Shown here: piece after piece, positions 34,690-44,339 of the stretch
Layout of the letters: every line of letters starts with the position of its first letter
Numbering within the stretch: the stretch's first letter is position 1
Source: Buddleja alternifolia
Lineage: Eukaryota > Streptophyta > Magnoliopsida > Lamiales > Scrophulariaceae
Reading direction: 5' to 3'
Length of the DNA: 64,000 nt
Assembly: GCA_019426215.1 (NCBI GenBank)
Contig: CM033405.1
Location: 33,386,199-33,450,198 of the forward strand
Program-made: the position numbers and the translations under genes
Notes under the pieces: generated by a model
Told to the model about the DNA's origin: nothing
What the model saw: only the letters and a program-made list of their open reading frames with translations
Databases searched by the model: none

Positions 34690-37572
34690 ATGGTTGCTAC
34701 AACAGTTGAAGCTTCATTTCCTTCAGAACTCGAACGAAGCGTCGCCTCCGCGCTTCTCCTCCTCGCCTCTTCTTCTCCCAAGTAAGATTTCCTTGCCTAT
34801 TCAACTTGCATACGCCGCTATCTTTACATTGAATTCTCTACGTATAACTATATATATATATATATATATATATTTCTGGATGTTTTTGCAGAAGAGAGAG
34901 TAATAACAGCATCAGTCCAGAGAGCTTTGAGAGTTTTAAAATTTCTGATGCGAAATCGAGCGGCGGATCGTCCACCGCAGAGACGAGTGTTGATGAAGAA
35001 TCGTCGCGGTCGCGTGCTCAGCAGCTTACAGTAGTTGCGTTCGTGCCTCGGTTCCATGAGCTGAAACTCACGGTGATCCGCTGATCTCTTGTCGATTTGA
35101 TTTTCTATATATCTCGATTATGATATATTTGATGAATCATGAATATTTTGTTATGTTTGTGATTTTGTACTGTTAATGTGATCTAATTCGTGTTCTTAGA
35201 ATTGTGTGTTGATATACAGCTATATGCAGCAATCTGTATGATTTTCTCTATTTTAGATTTATTTGAATGTATGTGTTATGGTGGAGCTGCGTTTGCATCT
35301 GACTGTGATATTTGACCTGATTGCTGACGATTCTCTGAGCTGATTAGATTAAAAATTACTCTCTGCTCCTTATCAACTGAAACTCTCGGTGATCGGCTGA
35401 GAGCTGGTTGCGTACCTTCTGTATTGATGTAAATTGTAATTAATTTCAGGATTTTTTCTGTTTGTATTTTGAATTGATTGTATTAGTGTTGATGGATTGA
35501 GCTGCTTTGTTTGTCTTCTATGGATTTAAGTTGTAAAGTTACTGAGTGTGTCTGGATGACTTTTCATTTAATGTTTGATCATATGCATGATCACCATATT
35601 CTCCGTCTTAATCAGGTCAAACTGCGTGAAACAGCCGTTTGAAACTTATAATGAAATTGCTTATATATTTTCTAAGCTGATTAACACCGAAAAGTCAACC
35701 TCCGTTTTTCAAATGTTCAGAATATGCTGTTTGTTGTGTATTATTTGAGGCTTTTCCCCACTTCAGCTGATGAGATCGCGTGTTCTTCAAACTCCACTGA
35801 TATTTTCAATTGGTTTAATGTTAAGAGTTTTTGTCTTTTTTTGGTGGTTTCTCAACCTAGGTCTATGATCTATAGATCAGTTTGGTGTGCATCCTCAGCT
35901 GCACTTGGTTTTATCGTTTTACCTAGTTTCAGTTTTGCTAATATGCTTAGAAGACAAATGAACATTTATATCTCAAATCTACTCTATGTGTCTGAAATTT
36001 GGTAGTTGTTAACATTAAGTAGTTCCAGAATGTGCCTATCACCTCTTATTAAATGGCAGTGATACTTTTTCTGCAGTCTGAACTCCACATTTTGTTCATG
36101 GAGTTTAGTTTACTGTGATCAATTGTTAACAGATCTCTGCACTGAAATATGAACTTCAGGTCAAGTTTTGTCTGATATGATTGCAAACTTGAAGTTCAAT
36201 TCCATTAAACTAAGGCATCTATTAGTATCTCAACATTCAATCTTTCTTGCTTTTATGCTAATAATTCATCGACATGGCTTCATTTGCTTTATCTGATTAC
36301 TCTTCAAATTCCCAGATAGTGCGAAAGAAACGCTCAAAAAGCATTTGGATCTCGAACGGCAAGAAAATGAAATCCAGTAAACCAGAACCCTCAGCTCCCG
36401 CATCATCTGAGAATGCTTCTGAGATAACCACTGTTGAGAATTCATCTTGCTTGTCCAGTGGCTCCAGCGTACAAAGCTGCAGTAATGAAACTAATGCAGT
36501 TCATAACTTGAGGAAGTCTTTTATTTCTGGTCACATGGGCCACAGAGCTGCAGCCATACTGAGGATTCTGTCAAATGGGAGCGCTTCTGAAGTGAGGATC
36601 CGGCAACTGCTTGGTGATAGCCCTTCCACCAGCAAAGCTTTGAGAATGTAAGTATCATCAATCACACCTTCTGTTATATGTCACCGTCATACTTTCACAT
36701 ACTTTCTACACATTGGACTCACAAGGGGGAAACACTAATTCTCACGGAGTCTATATTACTATGTGCGATGGTTCGTATGACAATGACTTATTCCACTTCG
36801 CAACATATTGGGCACCATGAATATCTTTCTTGAATTGGCAGTATGTTTTAGTTTCATTGATACATAAGCCATCCCCTTTTCTTGTGGAGGGAAGAAAGCC
36901 GATACATCATAGCAAGGAGGATTTGAGAGTTAAGAATCAGAAATTCATGATTTCAAATTCCTTGCATTTGTTTGGATAACTTTCAATTGCTGTGGATTTT
37001 TCCAATCTATTTAGTAACAACTAGGAGTTATTTTTCAATTGTTTTGATGAATTGGAAATTCACTCAACATTGGAGTAATTTGAATTCCCTCAACCCCAAA
37101 CCATTCAATAAACGCACGTATGATTATTTGAGCACGTGTTATCTCCAATAGTACAGTGTTGGAAGACTGTGTAGTTTGACAAAGTCTTATCATTAATAGG
37201 TTGCTGAAGCAAGAGGAGGTTATGAGGTTTGGAGCTGGAGGTCGTGCAGATCCTTTTATTTACATGGTAATAATGCTACCCCATAACTTCAATTCACTGC
37301 ACATGTAAAGAAAAAGAACCATAAACTCGTACAATCGCTTTTGTAAAATCTATAAACATAGCAGAAGATACTTCTCACTTATTCTGTAGTAATTCTTAAG
37401 AAGTTCCGTGAATTTGAGTCCCCTTATAATTACAATAGTTCGTGGACCAAATATGAGTATCACCCCCGGCGTTCCTAAGAATTATCTCATATTTTGTTAG
37501 TTTTCACTTGTACTATAGTTGATATACATCTAATATTGACATTCCTTATTGTTTCTGCAGATAGCATCATAA
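34690..37572 (+). CDS. HTH three-helical-bundle domain protein, function unknown
   Basis: Five exons: 34690-34781, 34892-35072, 36316-36647, 37200-37266 and 37561-37572, giving 227 aa. The last exon carries only ATA GCA TCA TAA. The first half is Ser-rich and acidic/polar without recognisable domains. A basic cluster RKKRSK lies near residues 94-99 and looks like a nuclear-localisation signal. The conserved part is the C-terminus, residues about 166-227 (GHRAAAILRILSNG, then VRIRQLLGDSPSTSKALRML and VMRFGAGGRADPFIYMIAS), a short winged-helix-like three-helix fold. Plant relatives are annotated only as HTH three-helical bundle proteins. A nucleic-acid-binding role is plausible but inferred. 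Exon phases all agree. Confidence 0.8.
34849..34873. repeat. TA microsatellite in intron 1 of the HTH gene
   Basis: A continuous TA dinucleotide run within the short (110-bp) first intron, ending 18 bp before the acceptor. Confidence 0.9.
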
Positions 37573-38115
37573 GTTACACTTACACTAGTCTACCAAGTTC
37601 AGTCCCAAGCCAAAAAGGTATACTCTTAACAGCAAATTAATCCATTTATTACTTAGTTATATATAAATTTACCTTTGTTGTGATAGCCATATTATGTATA
37701 GAAGTGAAATATTTCTTAGGAAGTATATTTCTTTATGCCTAATAGTAGAACTGAAATTTTGATATCAGAAAGTAGGAGAGTTATGAGTCTCTCAATTTTA
37801 GTTCTTTAACCCACATATTAATTGCAGTATATAAGTTTTGAGAAAAGAGATTCAGCTAATACACTTTCATTTTCAATTCAAATTCAATATATCATTAAAT
37901 TGTGTTTCTCTTTCAATTGAATTTCAATATATCATTAAATTGTGGTTCTTGATTAGATTTATGTTCTTATGTAACTATATTCTGCGAACAATGGTAAACA
38001 AAGGCCCTAATATTTTACCTTGAGTGCTTTTTTGTGATATTTGTTTCTTTCAGTATCTTTTGAAGCATTAATACATATTAAAAAAAAATTAAGGATTCTC
38101 ATAATTTGGTATGGC
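37573..38115. other. 3' UTR of the HTH gene and intergenic DNA
   Basis: AT-rich. An imperfect direct repeat is centred on CAATATATCATTAAATTGTG (two copies, about 37886 and 37927). No gene seen. Confidence 0.5.
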
Positions 38116-38122
38116 AAAAAAA
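38116..38122 (-). terminator. Pol III T-run terminator of tRNA-Cys
   Basis: Seven As on the plus strand (TTTTTTT in the tRNA sense), 12 nt beyond the tRNA 3' end; the standard RNA polymerase III stop. Confidence 0.8.
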
Positions 38123-38134
38123 TACATATCTGAA

Positions 38135-38205
38135 GGGCCCAACCGGGTTCGAACCGGTGACCTCTTGATCTGCAGTCAAATGCTCTACCACTGAGCTATG
38201 GACCC
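38135..38205 (-). tRNA. trnC-GCA: tRNA-Cys(GCA)
   Basis: The 71-nt cloverleaf is complete on the minus strand. The acceptor stem GGGTCCA pairs with TGGGCCC (one G-T pair). The D arm GCTCAGTGGTAGAGC contains the A box. The anticodon arm TTTGA-CTGCAGA-TCAAG has GCA at the centre. The T arm ACCGG-TTCGAAC-CCGGT contains the B box. There is no intron, and CCA is not encoded, as expected for a nuclear gene. It is a single copy in this window and appears functional. It could in principle be an organelle-derived copy, but the T-run terminator favours a nuclear Pol III gene. Confidence 0.93.
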
Positions 38206-39195
38206 TTGTTGAAGTTTCTGTACTGAAATTGGATAAATCTAGTCAATTTATTTACTCCCAATTTTGGAATTAATTTATTCATTAAACACGTTTTCAAAAA
38301 AATTCTCACAATATTTTCTTGCTATAACAAGGACTTTATACTATAACTGGAGTTGTGGATGGTGACACAAAATCAGACGCATACCATTTTCCATAATAGA
38401 ATTCCAGGAAATTCTAGTCCGCTCCTGGTTTGGCCAAATATGTGTATTTTATAAAATAATTTACCAATTATATGACAAGTGTAATATACTTTTTTTGTGA
38501 AATATATTTGGATGCGGTCGGGTCTGGGTTAGAATTGTCTTAGAATTCCCTGTAGTAGCAAATATGGAGTCAAATAGTCAAACATATGATTATCTTACCA
38601 TATAATGGGTAATAACTACTAAATCAAATACAAGTAATTGTGCATCAACCTGTTCTGACCTTAATGAATGCATATTATGATTATGACCAGTTTAAAAGCC
38701 AAAAAGGTCACCTACTATAAGTAATTAAAGTCTTGATATGAGATTTATGTAATCTAATTAAATCAACCCTCCAAAAAAATTCAAGAGATAAGATTAGGAG
38801 TGTAAACAAATTGATTTGAGTTGCACAATGTATGTTTTAAGTTTGTTTGACTTTATTGAGCTTAAAAAAATTGTATAGGACTTGATTTAATTGTTAATCA
38901 AATCGATCTCAAATGAATTTTAATCTAATTGAATATCTAACGAGCTCGAGCAACTCAATCTTTTTACACATCTTATATCATTTTTCTTAACTGATTGACA
39001 CAAGTCTAAGTCGAGTTCAAATCTTATCATACAAGAAATGATGATCAAACCTACTTTGCATATTAAACGACTGAGCTTCGATGAGTTTTTATCGATTAAT
39101 CTCCAGTCAACTATCAAATATTTTGATATAGCAAATAACAAAATCTCGTTTGAGATCGATTTGATTAACAGTTAGTACAACTGGACAATTCTCTC
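38206..39195. other. Intergenic DNA upstream of the PMEI-like gene
   Basis: AT-rich with no exon. About 38800-39170 carries degenerate GAGCTCGAGCAACTC/TTGATTTGAG motifs, in the style of the GAGCTCGA repeats. Confidence 0.5.
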
Positions 39196-39202
39196 TTTAT
39201 AA
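39196..39202 (+). promoter_or_regulatory. TATA box of the PMEI-like gene
   Basis: TTTATAA lies 38 bp before the ATG, after a CTCTCT tract. It implies a very short 5' UTR (about 10 nt). Confidence 0.5.
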
Positions 39203-39239
39203 CATTCACTAGAAAACTGAAAAAACCAGACACAAAAAA

Positions 39240-39767
39240 ATGTCCTCATTTTCATTTTCTTCCTCCCCACTAATTTCCCTCCTTTTCTACACCATCTTAT
39301 TTGCTATCCCAATCAGAAGTTACCCTCTAGACAACATATGCAAACAAACCAAAAACCCACCTTTCTGCTTCAAAATCTTAGGCCCTTATTCAAACGCAAG
39401 TTTACAAGAACTAGACCAGTTACTAATAGACACAACAATTTCAAATGTCACACAAACAATTGCCAAAATCAAATCCCTTTTGTCACAAACTAAAGATCCA
39501 AATGTAAGAACAGTTTATAGCCTTTGTTCGAATTACTACGGTGCCGCCTTAGATGCTCTGGAAGGAGCCAGTGAGAAGCTACAAGCAGGGCGATATGGTG
39601 ATTTGAATGGTGCAGCTAGTACTATTTCTCAAGATGTTTCTTCTTGCCAGAATGCATTTAGTTTTGCACCTTCTCAGCAGATTGCTATTGCCAGTGATAA
39701 TAAAAAATTTGATCTTCTTAGCAATGTTTTTGCTGTTGTTTCCAGGATTCTCTCTGGTTCTGTGTGA
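39240..39767 (+). CDS. Plant invertase/pectin methylesterase inhibitor-like protein (secreted)
   Basis: A single uninterrupted exon of 175 aa. Residues 1 to about 27 form a signal peptide: a Ser-rich start, a hydrophobic core ISLLFYTILFAI, and likely cleavage before YPLDN. The four family cysteines are present: C34 and C43 (helical hairpin, CKQTKNPPFC), then C96 and C136, which form the second disulfide of the four-helix bundle. YSLCSNYYGAALDAL is the typical third-helix block. Such proteins inhibit cell-wall pectin methylesterases or acid invertases in the apoplast. Sequence alone cannot separate the two targets. The start at 39240 is the only ATG giving a full signal peptide. Confidence 0.88.
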   Translation: MSSFSFSSSPLISLLFYTILFAIPIRSYPLDNICKQTKNPPFCFKILGPYSNASLQELDQLLIDTTISNVTQTIAKIKSLLSQTKDPNVRTVYSLCSNYYGAALDALEGASEKLQAGRYGDLNGAASTISQDVSSCQNAFSFAPSQQIAIASDNKKFDLLSNVFAVVSRILSGSV

Positions 39768-40466
39768 TTTGAATACTAGGATTAATGTTCATATATCCTC
39801 CAATTGTTTGAGCTCTTTAAAGTTACTCGTTACTTAACTCGAGATCGGATATTTAAAGTTTGTTCGGGTTTAGTTTGTGTAACATAATAAACAAGTTTGA
39901 AATAATTTTTCGATTTGCTAAGGGTTGGAGCTCGATTCAACTAGTTTAGAAACTATTAAATATGAGTATGATTTATTAAGTTATTTGAGTTTGACTCGAT
40001 TAGAATTCATTTGAGCTCGACTCAAATAATAAGTTACCTGATAAAAATTCAACAAAAAATTAAACCAATATGGAATACCATGTTATGCTCGAACTCGATT
40101 AGACTAGTTAAAAACGATGATATATAATTCTATGGGAACAAATTAGAGTGCACTCTCAAATAATTTTAATTTCCAACAGGCATTCATTTTCGACAAATGC
40201 TTTTGTACTTTTCTGATGAAATTGTTTGTTTTCTTTCTCTTTGCCTGGGGTCGGGTGTGCGTAATCTTATTATTTTTTTTTCCATTTTGTAGTGGTAGTT
40301 TTAGTTCAATAATCCTCATTTTTTATTATGCAAGTTCAATAATCCGTTCAATAAGAAAACGATTGTTTAAATAAATTATACAATTTGAAAATTCTGCAAA
40401 CTTTTTTCAAGAAGTTGAGGGTGTGAAGAAAGGAACTAAAGCCACTGAAAGCTGTTCTTTTTTCTC
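39768..40466. other. Intergenic DNA between the PMEI-like gene and U2 snRNA
   Basis: 3' UTR of the inhibitor gene, then a degenerate stretch of TCGAGTTTGA/GAGCTCGA motifs (about 39840-40110). No gene seen. Confidence 0.5.
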
Positions 40467-40518
40467 TCCCACATCACCTAAAAGAAGAGAAGTGCCAGAG
40501 AGTACTCGGTTTAAAAGA
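40467..40518 (+). promoter_or_regulatory. USE and TATA elements of the U2 snRNA gene
   Basis: TCCCACATCA at 40467-40476 matches the plant upstream sequence element RTCCCACATCG. TTTAAAA at 40511-40517 is the -30 TATA. The roughly 34-bp gap is the spacing that specifies RNA polymerase II transcription of plant U-snRNA genes (established rule). Confidence 0.85.
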
Positions 40519-40541
40519 AACTGCCCAAAATTGAATGAAGC

Positions 40542-40737
40542 ATACCTTTCTCGGCCTTTTGGCTAAGATCAAGTGTAGTATCTGTTCTTATCAGTTTAAT
40601 ATCTGATATGTGGACCATTGGTCCACACGATATTAAATTAATTTTTTGAGGGGGAAGGCTCGTCAGGGAAGCTTGCTTCTCGGGCCTTCAAGTGTCGCCC
40701 ATGCGTTGCACTACTGCACGGGCCTGGCGCACCCCAC
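40542..40737 (+). ncRNA. U2: U2 spliceosomal snRNA
   Basis: It begins ATACCTTTCTCGGCCTTTTG and contains the branch-point-recognition block GTGTAGTATCTGTTC and the stem-loop IIa region TTAATATCTGATATG. GTGGACCATTGGTCCAC follows, then the Sm site AATTTTTTGAG. The 3' stem-loops end in CTACTGCACGGGCCTGGCG. Length is about 196 nt, as in other plants. U2 pairs with the intron branch site during spliceosome assembly. The conserved 5' half is intact and promoter and 3' box are both present, so this is probably an active gene rather than a pseudogene. Confidence 0.94.
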
Positions 40738-40744
40738 CAAATCT

Positions 40745-40751
40745 AGTTTAA
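40745..40751 (+). terminator. U-snRNA 3'-end box
   Basis: AGTTTAA, preceded by ACCAAATCT, matches the plant 3'-box consensus CA(n)AGTNNAA that directs 3'-end formation of Pol II snRNAs. Confidence 0.7.
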
Positions 40752-41571
40752 ATTTTTTTGTGTAATTTAGGCTCGGCTTGCAAAAGTTGGGCTCGAGACT
40801 TTAGAGCAATTGAAGAGGTGTATAGTGTATAAACTTTTGCCAACAAATGGTCGAAGACTAATTGTTCGAGACATGACACTTATCGGGGGCAACCACATTA
40901 TGCCAACTGATCATGGCGCTCATATGGTGCGACCACTTTATGCCGGCTAGCGTCTAAAAGAAGAATAAAGTTGCAAATGCTGACAACTATAATATTTAGC
41001 AAAGTGGTAAGCGTTTGATCCTAATAATTGGTATTAGAGCGATGTCATAGATTGGAGTCTCCTGGGCTAGTATTAGTAGGTGAATTTTAGCATTTATTGC
41101 TAGTATCATCATTTGACTCAGAAGAATGTAAATAGTCGAGAACTTAACACCCGATCGATGATGCTTAAGGGGGCGCAACCACATCATACGATCGTCACCT
41201 AGGACGGTGTTTTGTATTCTCAAATGTACACGAAAATAAAATTCCGTTTTTGCTAACAATTACAACTTTTGAGTCAAAAACGCTTTTTTTTTTTAACGTA
41301 ATATCAAAATAAACAAAAGTACTACTTACTTCAACCTATTTGATACACAAAACAAAATAATAAGTAACAAGAAAGAAGAGGAGCAATGTTATTGTCTCAA
41401 CCAAATTCACAGCAACCGAAGAGTAAAATTCACTTGCAATGGTATTAAAAATTATTCATTTCCATAAACAATTTCAAATTAAAAAAAGAAAAGAAAAACA
41501 CACTTTTGAAATCAAGAATCTAAAAATCAGAACTATGAGAGTAGTTTTTACCACTTCCATATATTCCTTCA
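40752..41571. other. Intergenic DNA between U2 snRNA and the DUF642 3' end
   Basis: About 40850-41220 has GATCATGGCGCTCATATGGTG-like sequence resembling low-copy repeats, with no reading frame of note. 41280-41571 includes the DUF642 3' UTR. Confidence 0.5.
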
Positions 41572-44268
41572 CTAAACCTTAACTTGAACAACCTTAACAT
41601 CATCCAAAATAGGCCCACAGACATGACCAAAATCATGCAACTTAGTGTGATAAACTGGACTATGAAATGTGATCCTAGTCCTATCCGAAACTGCTTGAAA
41701 CCTAAGACTTCCTGTCTGGAACCACCCTTTTCCATGAGATGTAAATTCAACTTTAACACTCTTTCCTGCAGCAAAAGCTTGTACAGTCATACTCCCATTG
41801 CACCCATTCTTAGCATCCCCAATGGCGAATGTGAGGTTGTACCATTTGTTTGTCACTGTCCTTATGATTTGTGCAATGGCTGTTTCTCTCCCTCCCACGA
41901 ACTCGACTGCTGCTAATCCCGAGGGCACGTTGAAGTGCCTCGAGTCAATGTATTTTACGGGTTTGAGTGACTCGACAATCCATCCCGGGATTGGTGAGTA
42001 CAAGTCTTGGTTCTTGGGGAGGACTAGGATACCGGTGGAGAAGTTCTTGAAGACGTGGGGCCCGATTTCGAATCCTCCGTTTTTCACCAAATTTCCTGGG
42101 ATTATGATCATGTGGAAATGGATTAGTTAGTGATTTTAGGTTAGGATTTAGGATTACATACCTCCAGATGTTATGAAATAGTTGCAAGATAGATGTGCTA
42201 AAAGAGTACAATATGCAAAGAAGATAGGGGCATTTCAGTGCAGTCCCATTGAATAGGGGCTAGGCATCTAATATCCTGAACTTATAGCCGGCTATGTACA
42301 TTTAGTTTCACAGTTTTAAAATTATTGCACATTTGGTCGATACCACTAGATTTTGGATGCAAATGACCACTGAGTGTTGCATGGTGTTAGTTATGCTGAT
42401 TTAAGGAGGAAAATTCACGTAAAAGGCATGAGATGACTTCACGGAGAGCATTTTCAAATGAGTTTTTTTCCTAGCAAATGGAGGGAATCTTCCCCCCTTT
42501 GAAGATCTCATTCGCCTACACGTAATTGTTTCCGGCCAAATCAGCATATAGCGGCCCATATGACACTCATTGGACCAAGTATTTCCAAAACTTGATGGTG
42601 TGTGTCAAATATGCATCAACTTTTGAAGTGTGTGACTAAATATGCAAAGCCCGTAAATCTAGACATCAGAGTTGCTCAACTTGGCCCCATACAATGAGCT
42701 TGCATTTTTGCAACTACTTAACAATACACATTGTCCAGATTATGTCACATCAAGACATATTATATGTTATTGTTGATGTGACATAATCAGAACCGTTTAA
42801 CTTTAACCGTGTGTATCTACAAGTATATACTTGTGACTCACCTTTTGTGTATTTGAGAGGAACTACTTTCTTGATTGCGATGGCATCCAAAAGGGGTCCA
42901 CATGTTGGATCCTCTTGCATCCCAGGATTATGAAATGTAACCTTAACAACACTAGAAATTGCCTTAAAACTCCATGCATATGTATCCCCTCCATTAGTAC
43001 TATAGAGTGTTTGGATTGGTAGATCACTTGACATTCCAGGGACAGAAACCCTAAGCACCTCATCTTGTGCACAAGTCCTTGTTGCGCCGAATGTGAGGGT
43101 ATAGATCGAGCCGGGCTTCAAATTCTTGACATTTTGTGATATGGAAGCTTCGTTCCCTAGCCTCGCCGCATGGACCCCACGTGGAACAGCGAAGTAGAAG
43201 CCGCCCGGCTGGGGCCCCCCGGAGATGTATTCGACTATGCCGGAGATCATCCATTTGGGGAGGGAGTATTTTCCAATTATCACTGTTTTGTTCAGGTTTG
43301 ATGGCTTAGGCCCTAATTCAAAGTTCCCATTTTCCAGTAGACCTACACAAAATTGTATGTTAATTAAAATACATTGGTAAATTGACAAAATAATGAGAAA
43401 TAACAAGGGGATTGGTAATAGTAGTCACATTGTTTGACATATAAGAATAGCAAATAGAAATGAAAAATGAAATGGCTTCGTACTCTGTTTGTTTTCGTTA
43501 TTTTTTCTTTAAATAACAAAAAAAGAATTAGATTTTAGACTATTGACTTTATTTTTCTTTCCTCGTCAAAAACTTTGAAAAGAACATGTTGAAAATGGCA
43601 GAAAAAGCTTTATGCATATACACACATACTCGGACCTAGTTCAGCTAAACTCGAGCCAATCACAAGGCATGTGTAAGATATATATAATAGTACTTGTCAT
43701 GTGATTAGTTGATAGTTGAGTTCTGACCAAATCAAACTGAACTAAAGCTTCACTTATGTACCAAGGGTGTTCATGAGCTGAGCTCGGACCGAGCCAAGTG
43801 ATTTTTCTAGGCTCGAGCTCGATCAAGCCGGTACGTTGAGCTCGAGCTCGCAGTAGAAATAGGTAGTTCGGCTCGAGCTCGCGAGCCAAAACTGAAGCTA
43901 AGGCTCAGGCTCGATTATCCCACGGCATATATATATATAGAAAAAGGGAAACTCGCAAGCTCCCAAACACATACAAATTAAACGAGCTGGAGCTTGACTC
44001 GATAGTCGGGCTAGAGCTCGAAAAATCTTGAGTTGAAGCCGAGCTTTTTTCAAGCTGGCTCGGCTGGTTGAACACCCATATTATATACATTCAAGAAACC
44101 AAAAACACTTTCATAACATAATGAGGCATTATAACAAATAGCATTACTACAACTAATAATATAAGCAACTAACTTACCATCAAGAGGTGGAGCAACTTTT
44201 GCAGAAGCTGATAAATTGCTGCATAAAATGAATATGAATACTAAAGACAGAGTAGTGAAATAAGCCAT
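41572..44268 (-). CDS. DUF642 cell-wall protein (BIIDXI/DGR-like)
   Basis: Three exons on the minus strand: 44268-44178, 43342-42842 and 42095-41572, giving 371 aa, the usual family length. Residues 1 to about 26 are a signal peptide (MAYFTTLSLVFIFILCSNLS). Two tandem DUF642/galactose-binding-like modules follow. The first begins DGLLENGNFELGP and contains PRGVHAARLGNEASISQ and a CGPLLDAIAI end. The second begins NLVKNGGFEIGP and contains VPSGLAAVEFVGGRE and CGPILDDVKV. DUF642 proteins are seed-plant cell-wall proteins. Arabidopsis members bind pectin methylesterase and cellulose and influence cell-wall esterification (family knowledge). The start is the ATG at 44268, not the upstream in-frame GTG. 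Both introns hold MITE-like insertions. Confidence 0.93.
42225..42715. mobile_element. Foldback MITE-like element in intron 2 of DUF642
   Basis: The arms are loosely inverted. Left: GCATTTCAGTGCAGTCCCAT, ACATTTAGTTTCACA and ACCACTGAGTGTTGCATGG. Right, read on the minus strand: GCAAAAATGCAAGCTCATTG, ATATTTAGTCACACAC and CCAATGAGTGTCATATGGG. Boundaries approximate; no target duplication fixed. Confidence 0.5.
43762..44080. mobile_element. hAT-like GAGCTCGA MITE in intron 1 of DUF642
   Basis: Inverted ends: CAAGGGTGTTCATGAGC on the left and TATGGGTGTTCAACCAGC read from the right. Flanking 8-bp copies are TTATGTAC (43754-43761) and TTATATAC (44081-44088). Same family as 919-1345. Confidence 0.75.
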
Positions 44269-44330
44269 TGAAAGCACTCAAGAAAAGAAGTATTGAGAGT
44301 GTTATAAACAGATAGGATCATAGAAGAGCT

Positions 44331-44339
44331 TTATAAATA
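44331..44339 (-). promoter_or_regulatory. TATA box of the DUF642 gene
   Basis: TATTTATAA on the minus strand, about 63 bp upstream of the ATG, predicts a transcription start near 44300. Confidence 0.6.

Noticed and set aside
36900..37110. GATTTGAAAT-type repeat in the HTH gene intron
   Set aside because: Resembles the repeats at 11800 and 17650, but arms and borders are too decayed to define an element.
41584..42130. Two 110-codon plus-strand frames
   Set aside because: Both are shadows of DUF642 exon 3, which has clear family motifs on the minus strand.
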